Of a stretch of DNA of 64,000 nucleotides, positions 1 through 9,756 are shown one piece after another; position 1 is the first letter of the stretch; each line of letters begins with the position of its first letter. Made by a program: the position numbers and the translations under genes. The notes beneath the pieces are model-generated. The model saw only the letters and a program-made list of their open reading frames with translations. It had not been told where the DNA came from and made no database searches. This stretch comes from an uncultured Bacteroidota bacterium. GTDB lineage: Bacteria > Bacteroidota > Bacteroidia > Flavobacteriales > Flavobacteriaceae. The DNA lies in assembly GCA_902618245.1 (NCBI GenBank), contig CACMZR010000006.1, positions 1 through 64,000 on the forward strand, given 5' to 3'.

Positions 1-223
1 TACAAAACTACCACCACTTCTAAAAGTAAAAGCCAAAAAAATCAATTTAAATTGAATTTATCCTAATTTGAGAATCTTCATCGCTAATTAAAGAGAATAT
101 TTCAATAAATCACATCGAATATTTCAAATATGAACCACTTTAGTGTTTTCCTCGATTAAAATCTAAAAAAGTTATTTATTCATCTTAAATTTAAATGCAA
201 GGAATTAGTCAAACTATAAAATA

Positions 224-2002
224 ATGTTTGTGGATAAGAATTTATACTATGGTATTATTGGTAATTGTAGGTCTGCTGCCCTAATAAATAGTAAAGCATC
301 CATTGACTGGTGTTGTTTACCAAAGTTTGATTCCTCATCAGTATTTGCAAAAATCTTAGATGACGAAAAAGGGGGAGGATTTTGGATAGAAACAAATCAA
401 AAATTTCATATTTCTCAAACTTACCTAAAGAACACCTGTATTCTTAGAACTGTTTTTAGAAATGAAAATCATGAATTTGAGGTAATAGACTTCATGCCCA
501 GATTTATAAAAAATAAAGGAGAGTTTTATGCACCTCCTGAAATAATTAGAATTGTAAGACCAATTAAAGGATCTCCAGAAATTAAGTTTAAGTACGACCC
601 AAGATTAGAATATGCTCAAGGGGAAACTAAACATGTTGTTAAAAAAAATATGATTAGAAGTCGTGTAGATAGTCCAAAACATGATAGCCTTTTTTTGTAC
701 ACAAATATTGAAAATATCAAAATAATTCAGTCCAATTTGCATAAACTTGAGGAAACAATTTTTTTTAATATTTCATACAATGAAAAATTAAAAACACCCC
801 AGCTTTCAGATTGTCTTTTAAATTTTGATAGGACAAAAGTTTATTGGCTGAATTGGTGTTCAAAAACACCTGTTTTTACACATTACAACGATCAAATTTT
901 GAGAAGTGCTATGACATTAAAACTAATGTCTTATGACAAAACTGGAGCAGTATTAGCAGCAGTGACTACATCATTACCTGAAACCATCGGAGAAGTAAGA
1001 AATTGGGATTATCGTTTCTGTTGGATTCGGGATGCCTCTATGGTCATTAGAGTAATTTCTAAACTTGGCCATAAAAGGATAGTAAAAAACTTTATAAATT
1101 TCATTATAGAATTAATTCCTGATAAGGCACAAAAATTGCAAATAATGTATGGAATAAATGGTGAGGAAATTCTTACAGAAGAATTTTTAGATCACCTTTC
1201 AGGTTACGAAAATTCAAAGCCAGTAAGAATTGGAAATGCTGCATATATTCAAAAACAAAATGATATTTATGGAATTTTAATGGATGCAATTCATGCTGAG
1301 ATTAAACAGTTTTCCATTGGCTTTGAAAGATTACAAGAAATTTGGTCAATTGTTAAGGGAATAGTTTGGGTTGTGAAAAATAATTGGCAAAATCCTGATA
1401 AAGGAATATGGGAATTTAGATCTGAGGATCTTCATTTTACCTTTTCTAAAGTATTATGTTGGGTAGCAATTGATCGTGCAATAAAAATAGCAGAATTGTT
1501 AGATAAAAATGAAGCAGCTAAAAAATGGGAGCCTTTGAAAAAACAGATTAAAGATGATATCGAAAATAAAGCATGGAATGAAGATATACAGGCTTATACA
1601 CAGTCCTACGGATCAAAACATCTCGATGCCTCAGTATTACTAATAGAACAATATGGATTTATAAGTCCAAATGAGTCTCGATTCATAAGCACAGTCAATG
1701 CTATTGAAAAAGAGCTCGCACATGAGGGTCTATTATATAGATATAAAAACCACGATGATTTTGGGTTACCCTCTTCGTCATTTACTGTATGTACCTTTTG
1801 GTTTATAAATAGTCTTATCAAGATTGGGGAAGTAGATAAAGCAAAAACTTATTTTGACAATTTATTAAGTTACGGGAACCATCTGCAACTTTTTAGTGAA
1901 GATATTGACTTTAAATCAAAACGTCTTCTTGGAAATTTCCCACAAGCATATTCTCATCTTGCACTTATTGATACAGCATTATCATTTAATTTGGCGTGCT
2001 AA
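224..2002 (+). CDS. GH15 family glycoside hydrolase (glucoamylase/trehalase-like)
   Basis: 592 residues, no signal peptide, so cytoplasmic. Residues 1-210 form the beta-rich N-terminal domain of bacterial GH15 enzymes (YYGIIGNCRSAALINSKASI, DWCCLPKFDSSSVFAKIL); the rest is the alpha/alpha barrel with the family block NWDYRFCWIRDASM at about 263. The expected general acid lies in GIWEFRSE (Glu about 396) and the likely base in LFSEDID (Glu about 559), followed by LGNFPQAYSHLALI, a strong family signature. The family hydrolyses alpha-glucosidic bonds; bacterial members of this shape are often trehalases or oligosaccharide glucosidases, so the substrate is not fixed. Full length, ATG start. The stop overlaps the next start as TAATG, suggesting coupled translation. 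Confidence 0.9.
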   Translation: MFVDKNLYYGIIGNCRSAALINSKASIDWCCLPKFDSSSVFAKILDDEKGGGFWIETNQKFHISQTYLKNTCILRTVFRNENHEFEVIDFMPRFIKNKGEFYAPPEIIRIVRPIKGSPEIKFKYDPRLEYAQGETKHVVKKNMIRSRVDSPKHDSLFLYTNIENIKIIQSNLHKLEETIFFNISYNEKLKTPQLSDCLLNFDRTKVYWLNWCSKTPVFTHYNDQILRSAMTLKLMSYDKTGAVLAAVTTSLPETIGEVRNWDYRFCWIRDASMVIRVISKLGHKRIVKNFINFIIELIPDKAQKLQIMYGINGEEILTEEFLDHLSGYENSKPVRIGNAAYIQKQNDIYGILMDAIHAEIKQFSIGFERLQEIWSIVKGIVWVVKNNWQNPDKGIWEFRSEDLHFTFSKVLCWVAIDRAIKIAELLDKNEAAKKWEPLKKQIKDDIENKAWNEDIQAYTQSYGSKHLDASVLLIEQYGFISPNESRFISTVNAIEKELAHEGLLYRYKNHDDFGLPSSSFTVCTFWFINSLIKIGEVDKAKTYFDNLLSYGNHLQLFSEDIDFKSKRLLGNFPQAYSHLALIDTALSFNLAC

Positions 2003-2931
2003 TGGAACTGTTTTTAAATAATCTACTAGGATTATTTTTAGTATTAAATTTTATAACTGATTCAAATGCCCAGAGTTTAAAAAAAAGTAAAGTTTCAAGC
2101 TATTTATATTTATATGATTTAATTGAAAAAAAATCAAAATTATTAAAAAGTGAAAATAGACACATTGAAGCTCCTAATTGGGATCCTAACAATAACTTTT
2201 TAATTATAAATTCTAATGGAAGATTAGAAAAATATGATACCGAAGGACATTACATTGGAGTAATACCTACAGGCTCCTTAAATAAATGCAATAATGATCA
2301 TGGCATATCTCACGATGGCAAAAATTTATTTTTTTCTAGTGGGAAAAGAAAGATTAAGGGTCATAGCTCATTCATATATAAGGTTTCTATTTTAGGTGGA
2401 AAGCCAGAACTTTTGACAGAAAATTCACCCTCATATTGGCATGGTGTCTCACCTAATGGGAAAGATATTGTTTACACAGCTAAAAGGAATAATAACTATG
2501 ATATTTACATTATGAATATTGATGAGAAAAAAGAAGTTAGATTGACTTTTGCACAAGGATTAGATGACGGTCCAGAGTATTCTCCTGACGGTAAATTTAT
2601 ATATTTTAATTCCTTCAGAGAAGGGAAAATGGAAATTTGGCGAATGCTAACAGATGGTTCTTGTCAGGAGAAATTAACTCATGATGATTATTCTAATTGG
2701 TTCCCTCATGTAGCTCCTGATAATAAAAAGTTTATATTTCTAAGTTATGTTGAGGATCAAAAACAAAACCATCCTTTTGGTAAAAATGTTAAATTGAGAC
2801 TATATAATTTAATAACAAAATCAATTGAGGATATTACACCAACATTTATTGGGGGGCAAGGGACAATAAATGTTTCATCATGGAGTCCTGACGGTACTAA
2901 GTTCGCATATATATCTTATTCATTTCAATAA
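2002..2931 (+). CDS. Exported TolB-like (PD40 repeat) beta-propeller protein
   Basis: 309 residues from the ATG at 2002, which shares one base with the upstream stop (TAATG). A GTG two codons earlier (1996) is also open, but the ATG gives the cleaner signal peptide (LLGLFLVLNFITDSNAQ). The mature part carries repeated PD40/TolB blades: DPNNNFLIINSNG, SHDGKNLFFSSG, SPNGKDIVYTAKR, SPDGKFIYFNSFREGKMEIW and SPDGTKFAYISY. Such six-bladed propellers bind proteins or peptides in the periplasm; no catalytic residues can be assigned. It is probably co-transcribed with the GH15 gene. The pairing of a cytoplasmic GH15 with an exported propeller gives no obvious shared pathway. Confidence 0.85.
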   Translation: MELFLNNLLGLFLVLNFITDSNAQSLKKSKVSSYLYLYDLIEKKSKLLKSENRHIEAPNWDPNNNFLIINSNGRLEKYDTEGHYIGVIPTGSLNKCNNDHGISHDGKNLFFSSGKRKIKGHSSFIYKVSILGGKPELLTENSPSYWHGVSPNGKDIVYTAKRNNNYDIYIMNIDEKKEVRLTFAQGLDDGPEYSPDGKFIYFNSFREGKMEIWRMLTDGSCQEKLTHDDYSNWFPHVAPDNKKFIFLSYVEDQKQNHPFGKNVKLRLYNLITKSIEDITPTFIGGQGTINVSSWSPDGTKFAYISYSFQ

Positions 2932-3015
2932 TTTACAATTTAGCTCGAGTTCTTTAATAAAATAGTTTTTTGTATTTTCAGTGTTAGAGTTAGTATAGAA
3001 TGCAATAAAAAAAAC

Positions 3016-3516
3016 ATGTTCAAATTAAAGTACTTTTTTTTCTTTTTTTATCTAATTAGTGTAAATATTTTATCAGGTCAAGAAGTTACCTCATATTACT
3101 TAATTAGACACGCTGAAAAGGTTCTCACAAATCCTAATAATCCAAATCCACATTTAACAACAAAAGGTCATAAGCGCTCACTTGAATGGAAAAAAATTCT
3201 TGAAAAAATTCATTTTGACAGGATTTACTCTACATCTTATTACCGAACTTTAGAGACGGCAAAACCAATAGCAGATGAGCGAAATATTGAAATTCAAAAA
3301 TATGATCCAAATGATTTATTTAACGAAAATTTTAGAAAAAATAATATAGGTAAAACGACACTAGTTGTAGGTCATAGTAACACAACTCCCGTTCTAGCTA
3401 ATAAAATTATAGGTAAGGATATATATTCCTCAATAGATGAAAGAATTCATGGGTATCTATTTTTTATACAAATAATAGGTAAAAAAACAACATACCAATT
3501 GCTCAACTTAGAATGA
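3016..3516 (+). CDS. Exported histidine phosphatase family protein (phosphoglycerate-mutase fold)
   Basis: 166 residues. An N-terminal hydrophobic segment (FFFFFYLISVNILSGQ) predicts secretion. The branch-1 histidine phosphatase signature LIRHAEK is at 29-35 (catalytic His32 with Arg31), and the second catalytic His is in VVGHSNTTP near 119. Between them, STSYYRTLETAKPIA supplies the usual second arginine of the phosphate pocket. At this length it resembles SixA-type or small exported phosphatases rather than true phosphoglycerate mutase. Physiological substrate unknown. It sits 84 bases after the propeller gene and 30 bases before the amidohydrolase gene, probably in the same operon. Confidence 0.85.
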   Translation: MFKLKYFFFFFYLISVNILSGQEVTSYYLIRHAEKVLTNPNNPNPHLTTKGHKRSLEWKKILEKIHFDRIYSTSYYRTLETAKPIADERNIEIQKYDPNDLFNENFRKNNIGKTTLVVGHSNTTPVLANKIIGKDIYSSIDERIHGYLFFIQIIGKKTTYQLLNLE

Positions 3517-3546
3517 TAAAAAATGAAAAACAAAATTTAAAATTTT

Positions 3547-6500
3547 ATGAAAAATTTTTTTTATGCTGCAACAATAATTGCTTTTTCACAGCTTTTATTT
3601 GCTCAAGATGACAATGAAAACGAGGTAGAGGAGGGATTGCCTCTGAAAGCCACAAGAGCAATAGATATAAATACTAATGAAGGCACATGGATCTCACTAG
3701 ATGTTCATCCTAGTGGTGAGAAAATTATTTTTGATCTTTTGGGTGATATATACGAACTTCCTATTAAAGGAGGTAAAGCAAATCGTATTACAGAAGGTCT
3801 GGCTTTTGACTCTCAGCCAAAATATTCTCCTGATGGAAGTTCAATTTTATTTTTGTCAGATAGAAGTGGGGGAAACAATGTTTGGATAATAGATCGAAGT
3901 GAAAAAGACACTATTCAACTAACAAAAGGGAATACCTTTAAGATGCAGTCTGCAGATTGGTCAAAAGATGGAAATTATATAGCTGTAAGTAAGGGTACTA
4001 GAAATTTCAAGTTACACCTCTATCATAAAGACGGTGGCGGAGGAAGTCAATTAATAAAGGAGCCGGAGAGACTAAAAATTTCAGAACCCACTTTTAGTGC
4101 CGACGGACGTTTGATATGGTTTTCACAAAGAATGGGGGCCTGGCAATATAATGCTCGATTTCCTCAATATCAAATAGCAACTTATGATCGCGAAGATGGA
4201 GAAAAAGAGATTATGACTTCGCGCTATGGATCTGCTTTCACTCCTACACTTTCTCCAGATGGCAATTGGCTTGTTTATGGTAGTCGTTTTAATGATCAAA
4301 CTGGACTTGTAAAAAGGAATCTAAATACGCAAGAAGAGGATTGGTTAGCTTATCCAGTTCAACATGATGAACAAGAATCGATTGCTCCTCTAGGTGTACT
4401 TCCTGCAATGTCATTTACTCCGGATAGCAAAGAAATTGTTGCATCATATGGCGGCAAAATTTATAGAATTCCAATAGATGGAGGAGAGGCAATAAACATA
4501 CCATTTAATATAAGTGAAAAATTGGTTATGGGTCCTCAATTAAAATTTGAATATCCTGTTGATGATTCATCTACTTTTACAATCAATCAAATCAGAGACT
4601 CCAAAATTTCTCCAGACGGTAACTCAATAGTTTTTTCAGCTTTAAACAAATTATATATAATGAGCTTTAAAGATCAGATACCTAGAAGACTAACGAATTT
4701 TTCTTTTACAGAGGCTATGCCAGTATGGAACAAAAATGGAAAAGAGATTGCTTTTGTTACTTGGGATGAAGAAAAGGGAGGCAGTGTTTACAAACAGCGA
4801 GTTGATAAAATTTCAAAGCCAATAAAAATGACTCAAGAATTAGGAGTCTATACTGAACCCGTTTGGAGTTTAGATAATAGAATTGTTGTTTTTAAAGGGT
4901 CATCTCAACAATTCAAAGATTCGGATGGGCCAAGATCCTTCATGCAGAAAATGAATTTGGTTTGGCTTGAGGGCAAGAGTCCAGGTAAAACTAAATTAAT
5001 AACAAAGGCTTCTGGTTTATCAAACCCACATTTTGCACAAAATGATAATCGAATTTATTTAAATTCCAAAGACGGTTTAGTTTCCATTAAATGGGATGGA
5101 ACTGATATGAAAAAGCATTTGTCTGTGGATGGAATTACAGTTTATGGTTCTTCATATGATCATAACCACCTATTATCTGATACACCGTCTGCACCTAAGA
5201 AAAAACCATCCAAAGCCTCAATATTGATTCGTGCTCCAAAAGGGCCTTATGCACTTGCTCAGATTAATAATGATATATATATAGTTACTGTACCATATTT
5301 AGGAGCTGATGGGGCAAAGATAAATGTGAATGATCCTGATGAAGCTGATTTTCCCTCTCGTAAACTAACTAAGTTTGGAGGACAATTTCCTAGTTGGGAT
5401 TCAAGTGGTAATGTAGTTTATTGGACACTTGGTAAAACTCTCTTTCGTTATGATATTCTAAGAGCAAAACAGGTTGATAAAATAAATAAGAAACAAGATA
5501 AAGCCATTGAAATTGAAAAAAACAGCATTTCATCATCAAGTGGTGAAGATAAAAGTACGGAAGAATATCGAGCAAATGAAAAAGATATTTTGGTTAAAAT
5601 ACAAAGAGCTATTCCAAAAGGTAGTTTAGCACTAACTAATGCAACATTGATTACTATGTCTGGAAAAGAGATTATTGAGAATGGTACAATTATTTTAAAA
5701 AACAATAGAATTGAAAAGGTTGGCAAGTCGGATGAAATTCAACTTCCTACAGATGTAAGAGAAATCAATTTGGAAGGTAAATTTATAACTCCAGGATTTG
5801 TAGATACTCATGCACATATGTGGCCTGCTTGGGGACTTCATAAAAATAGTGTTTGGGTTTACGCTGCTAATCTAGCTTATGGTGTAACAACTACTCGTGA
5901 CCCCCAAACTGCAACAACTGATGTTTTGACATATGCTGATATGGTTGAAGCAGGAATAATACCAGGACCTAGAATTTACTCCACTGGACCAGGCGTTGGT
6001 TATTGGGGATATAATATTAAAAGTTTAGACCATGCAAGAGATGTACTAATGCAATATTCCAAATATTATAATACCAAGACTATAAAGATGTATTTGACAG
6101 GAAATCGTCAACATAGACAATGGATTATCCAAGCAGCAAAAGAGCAGAAATTAATGCCAACAACTGAAGGAGGGTTAGATTTTAAATTAAATATTACTCA
6201 AATTTTAGATGGGTATCCGGGTCACGAACATTCATTTCCAGTATATCCTTTATATAAAGACTTTATTGATTTTGTATCAGCTTCTAAGACAGCTTATACA
6301 CCCACCTTACTAGTTTCTTATGGTGGACCATGGGCTGAAAATTATTATTATGCAACAGAGGAAGTGCAGAAAGACGACAAAATTAATCGCTTTACCCCTA
6401 AATCAGAACTAGATAGGAAGTCAAGAAGGAGAAATTCAGGTTGGTTTATGAAAGAAGAATATGTTTTTGAAGATCATGCCGTATTTGTAAAAGATTTAGT

Positions 6501-6885
6501 TGAAGCCAATGGAATAGCAGGAGTAGGTTCACATGGTCAGCTTCAAGGATTAGGTTACCATTGGGAACTCTGGAGTATGTATTCGGGAGGTATTTCAAAC
6601 CATGACATGTTAAAAGTCGCCACAATACTTGGAGCAGAGGCTTTGGGATTGGAGAGTGACTTAGGAAGCATTGAAGAAGGTAAATTGGCAGATTTAGTTA
6701 TTTTAGAAAAAAACCCGTTGAATAATATCCGAAATACTAACGAAATAAAATATGTTGTTAAAAATGGATTTATTTATGATGCTGAAACTTTGAATATGAT
6801 TTATCCAAAAGAGAAAAAGCAAAAATACCCATGGACTCAAGAAGCACCATCTTTTGATCTACCTGGTATCAAAAAAATAAAATAA
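3547..6885 (+). CDS. Exported TolB-propeller / amidohydrolase fusion protein
   Basis: 1112 residues with a signal peptide (FYAATIIAFSQLLFAQ). Residues 40-680 are many PD40/TolB-type blades (HPSGEKIIFDLLGDIYELPI, SPDGSSILFLSDRSGGNNVW, SPDGNWLVYGSRF, SPDGNSIVFSALNKLYIM). From about 690 an amidohydrolase barrel begins: beta-sandwich strand ALTNATLITMSGKEIIENGT, metal-binding THAHMW with His755 and His757, a likely third ligand in GHEHSF, GVGSHGQLQ, and the closing LGSIEEGKLADLVILEKNPL. This large architecture is common in Bacteroidota and usually annotated as an amidohydrolase or Xaa-Pro-like peptidase; the substrate is probably a peptide or cyclic amide, but this cannot be read from sequence. 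Full length and intact. Confidence 0.9.
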   Translation: MKNFFYAATIIAFSQLLFAQDDNENEVEEGLPLKATRAIDINTNEGTWISLDVHPSGEKIIFDLLGDIYELPIKGGKANRITEGLAFDSQPKYSPDGSSILFLSDRSGGNNVWIIDRSEKDTIQLTKGNTFKMQSADWSKDGNYIAVSKGTRNFKLHLYHKDGGGGSQLIKEPERLKISEPTFSADGRLIWFSQRMGAWQYNARFPQYQIATYDREDGEKEIMTSRYGSAFTPTLSPDGNWLVYGSRFNDQTGLVKRNLNTQEEDWLAYPVQHDEQESIAPLGVLPAMSFTPDSKEIVASYGGKIYRIPIDGGEAINIPFNISEKLVMGPQLKFEYPVDDSSTFTINQIRDSKISPDGNSIVFSALNKLYIMSFKDQIPRRLTNFSFTEAMPVWNKNGKEIAFVTWDEEKGGSVYKQRVDKISKPIKMTQELGVYTEPVWSLDNRIVVFKGSSQQFKDSDGPRSFMQKMNLVWLEGKSPGKTKLITKASGLSNPHFAQNDNRIYLNSKDGLVSIKWDGTDMKKHLSVDGITVYGSSYDHNHLLSDTPSAPKKKPSKASILIRAPKGPYALAQINNDIYIVTVPYLGADGAKINVNDPDEADFPSRKLTKFGGQFPSWDSSGNVVYWTLGKTLFRYDILRAKQVDKINKKQDKAIEIEKNSISSSSGEDKSTEEYRANEKDILVKIQRAIPKGSLALTNATLITMSGKEIIENGTIILKNNRIEKVGKSDEIQLPTDVREINLEGKFITPGFVDTHAHMWPAWGLHKNSVWVYAANLAYGVTTTRDPQTATTDVLTYADMVEAGIIPGPRIYSTGPGVGYWGYNIKSLDHARDVLMQYSKYYNTKTIKMYLTGNRQHRQWIIQAAKEQKLMPTTEGGLDFKLNITQILDGYPGHEHSFPVYPLYKDFIDFVSASKTAYTPTLLVSYGGPWAENYYYATEEVQKDDKINRFTPKSELDRKSRRRNSGWFMKEEYVFEDHAVFVKDLVEANGIAGVGSHGQLQGLGYHWELWSMYSGGISNHDMLKVATILGAEALGLESDLGSIEEGKLADLVILEKNPLNNIRNTNEIKYVVKNGFIYDAETLNMIYPKEKKQKYPWTQEAPSFDLPGIKKIK

Positions 6886-6969
6886 TTACTTTATTCTCCA
6901 ATGCTATACATAATCAATCTTAACATACCAAAATTTTTTTTCTGTGCCAAGAACCATTTAAAATCTAAA

Positions 6970-9753
6970 ATGCCAAAAGCCTCATTTATTTTTTTATTTC
7001 TCATTACACATATGGTTAAATCTCAAACTCCCTTACCGGAGCACCCTAGACCAGATTTTAATAGGCCAATGTGGATAAATCTAAATGGCTCTTGGGATTT
7101 TAAATTTGATTCTGATAATAGGGGATTAAAAGAAGGGTGGTTTAAAGGAACAAAATTTGATAAAAAAATAATTGTTCCTTTTCCTTGGGGATCAAAATTA
7201 TCTAAAGTAAAGGATGAAGCTAATATTGGATGGTATTATAGAGAAATTAACATTCCAAAAGATTGGAGAACAAAAAGAACATTTATAACGATTGGGGCCT
7301 CAGATTGGGAAACTTCAGTTTGGATTGATGGAAAATTTGTTGGCAAACATCAAGGAGGTTATGTCCCTTTCTCTTTTGATTTATCGCCCCACTTAAAATA
7401 TGGCCAAAATCAAAAGCTTACCATTAGAGTTGATGATGATGCTGGAGATCCAAAAAAATTCAATAGAGGATATGCGTTATACGGAAAACAGGGATACGGT
7501 AATGCAAGAGGCATTTGGCAAACTGTTTATTTAGAAGCTAGAGGGAAAAATTTTATTGATGCAATTCATTTTACCCCAGACATTGATAATAAAAAAGTAA
7601 ATGTTACAGCATACTTAAATGGATATGCTTCAAAGGAGTTACCCCTTAAAATAAAAATTAATACTGATAAAGGATCTATAAATCATGAAATTAATTTTAA
7701 GCCTGGACAGCTTAAGCGAAATTTTGACATTAATATTCCGGATATGAGATTATGGAGTCTTGAAGATCCTTATCTATATGATGTAGAAATAAAATTAGAG
7801 GATGATAGTGTAAATTCTTATTTTGGGATGCGAAAAATTTCAACAATAAATCTACCAGGCACTCAGTATCCGTATGTTGCTCTGAACAACCAACCAATTT
7901 ATCTGCAGTTAGCTCTTGACCAATCATATCATCCAGAAGGCTTTTATACTTTCCCAAGTGACAAATTCATAAAAGAAGAAATTTTAAGAAGTAAATCTAT
8001 AGGACTGAATGGGATTAGAATTCATATAAAAGCTGAGGTACCAAGAAAACTTTTTTGGGCAGACAAATTAGGTCTTTTAGTAGTTGAAGATTTACCTAAT
8101 TCTTGGGGTGATCCAGATAAATATATGCGAAATGAGTCTGAGTACACACTCAAAGAAATGATAAAAAGAGACTATAATCATCCTTCTATTTTTTCATGGG
8201 TTCTATTTAACGAACAGTGGGGACTTTCAACCAAAAATGATCCAGAGGATAATAAAAAAAACAAAAGTGAAATACTACCAGAAACATTTGACTGGGTTAC
8301 TTCAATGTATTACTTGGCCAAATCAATGGATAAATCAAGACTTATTGAGGATAATTCATTGTGTTGTGGAGGTGTACACACTGCAACTGATATTAACTCG
8401 TGGCATGTATATCTTCCAGGTTATGCTTGGGAAAACTATCTGAGAGATAAATCTGAAAAAAATTTCAAGGGATCAACTCATCAATATTATAAAGGTTTTA
8501 AACAAGAAAACCAGCCCTTTATTAATTCAGAATCTGGAAATGTATGGGGTTATAAGGGTAGTACAGGAGATATTGATTGGAGTTATGATTACCACAGAAT
8601 GATAAACAGTTTCAGAAAGTTTCCTGAAATAGCAGGATGGTTATATACAGAGCATCACGATGTTATTAATGAATGGAATGGATATTGGAAATTTGACAGG
8701 TCTGAAAAAATCACAGGGTTGGATAAAATTTTAGAGAGCATGACCTTAAATGATTTTCATTCACCAGTTTACTTATCTACTGGGGTTGAAATATGTAAAT
8801 CAGTTAGAGGGGGTGAAGAAATTAATGTTCCATTATTTTTATCTTCTATGACTTCAAAAAATTTGGGAGATGAGCTTATTATTGACTATGAACTAAAACA
8901 TACTAATTTAATTGCACAGGAATATAAAATCACTTCAGGCAAAGTGAATATTAAATATAAGCCATGGAAAAATGAATCCATCAGCCCAATAAATTTAAAA
9001 ATGCCAGAATCAAATGGTTTGGCAAAGCTAAGTCTTACACTAAAAACTCTTGATGGAGAAGTTTTACATAAAAATTTCATGCATTTTGAAATTAATTCAA
9101 ACGAAAAATTAAAGGATTTCGATTTATTTAGTTTTGAACCAGATTCATTTTCAAATTCAAGTTGGTCAAAAAAATCTTGGTCAGTATTTGATAATAAAAA
9201 AATGAACGGTACGGGCAATGGTTTTTTTGAGTATGAAATTACCTTACCGAACAAATTAAAATCAAAAAAATATAAAGGTGCTTATTTTATAGTTGAAGCT
9301 TCAGCCAAGGAACTTTTCGACAAAGACAAAAAAGGTAAAGAATATGTAGATTTAGGCATTGATTATATGAAAGGATCAAAAGTCAGCCCAAGTAAGAATC
9401 CTAATTCTTATCCGATGACAGACACAAAAAAATTTGAATCAAAAATTCAAGTTTTAATTGATGAGAAAATTAAGATGGAAGTGAATCTTGAGGATGATCC
9501 TGCGGATCACAGAGGAATACTTTCTTGGCATCATCAAAAAAGATCAAAAAATTCTGAACCACCAAAACTTAACGAGGCAGGATCCTATGGGTATATTTTA
9601 AAAGTTCCAATTCCTATAAATGATCTAGAAAATTCAATAAATAAAGGGAAAATGAAAATTATGCTGAGAACAATAGGAGAAGGAGGTATAGCGATATTTG
9701 GGAAGACTTTTGGAAGGTACCCTGTTAATCCAACTTTAGTACTTCAAAAATAA
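6970..9753 (+). CDS. Exported GH2 family glycoside hydrolase
   Basis: About 927 residues from the ATG at 6970; an upstream in-frame ATG at 6901 would add 23 residues before a good signal peptide (ASFIFLFLITHMVKSQ), so the later start is preferred. Domain order: jelly-roll sugar-binding domain (NRPMWINLNGSWDFKFD, WYYREINIPKDW, ASDWETSVWIDGKFVGKHQG), immunoglobulin-like domain, TIM barrel, and a long C-terminal beta-rich extension. The acid/base lies in WVLFNEQWG (Glu about 415) and the nucleophile in NSESGNVWG (Glu about 521), as in the beta-galactosidase/beta-glucuronidase/mannosidase family. Sugar specificity cannot be told. It follows the amidohydrolase by 84 bases and ends four bases from a convergent gene. 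Confidence 0.9.
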   Translation: MPKASFIFLFLITHMVKSQTPLPEHPRPDFNRPMWINLNGSWDFKFDSDNRGLKEGWFKGTKFDKKIIVPFPWGSKLSKVKDEANIGWYYREINIPKDWRTKRTFITIGASDWETSVWIDGKFVGKHQGGYVPFSFDLSPHLKYGQNQKLTIRVDDDAGDPKKFNRGYALYGKQGYGNARGIWQTVYLEARGKNFIDAIHFTPDIDNKKVNVTAYLNGYASKELPLKIKINTDKGSINHEINFKPGQLKRNFDINIPDMRLWSLEDPYLYDVEIKLEDDSVNSYFGMRKISTINLPGTQYPYVALNNQPIYLQLALDQSYHPEGFYTFPSDKFIKEEILRSKSIGLNGIRIHIKAEVPRKLFWADKLGLLVVEDLPNSWGDPDKYMRNESEYTLKEMIKRDYNHPSIFSWVLFNEQWGLSTKNDPEDNKKNKSEILPETFDWVTSMYYLAKSMDKSRLIEDNSLCCGGVHTATDINSWHVYLPGYAWENYLRDKSEKNFKGSTHQYYKGFKQENQPFINSESGNVWGYKGSTGDIDWSYDYHRMINSFRKFPEIAGWLYTEHHDVINEWNGYWKFDRSEKITGLDKILESMTLNDFHSPVYLSTGVEICKSVRGGEEINVPLFLSSMTSKNLGDELIIDYELKHTNLIAQEYKITSGKVNIKYKPWKNESISPINLKMPESNGLAKLSLTLKTLDGEVLHKNFMHFEINSNEKLKDFDLFSFEPDSFSNSSWSKKSWSVFDNKKMNGTGNGFFEYEITLPNKLKSKKYKGAYFIVEASAKELFDKDKKGKEYVDLGIDYMKGSKVSPSKNPNSYPMTDTKKFESKIQVLIDEKIKMEVNLEDDPADHRGILSWHHQKRSKNSEPPKLNEAGSYGYILKVPIPINDLENSINKGKMKIMLRTIGEGGIAIFGKTFGRYPVNPTLVLQK

Positions 9754-9756
9754 ATT

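Noticed and set aside
42-55. 14-base palindrome TCAATTTAAATTGA
   Set aside because: Entirely AT-rich in AT-rich intergenic DNA and far from the GH15 start; no paired promoter element supports an operator.
1-66. Open frames at the left edge that could be the C-terminus of an upstream gene
   Set aside because: Two frames are open (17 and 21 residues) and neither contains a recognisable motif, so no gene can be assigned.
6901-6969. N-terminal extension of the GH2 gene
   Set aside because: The 23 residues precede a complete signal peptide and have no family likeness; start set at 6970.
8886-9254. Antisense open frame of 122 codons inside the GH2 gene
   Set aside because: Lies within a clear GH2 reading frame and has no family motif; a shadow of codon usage.
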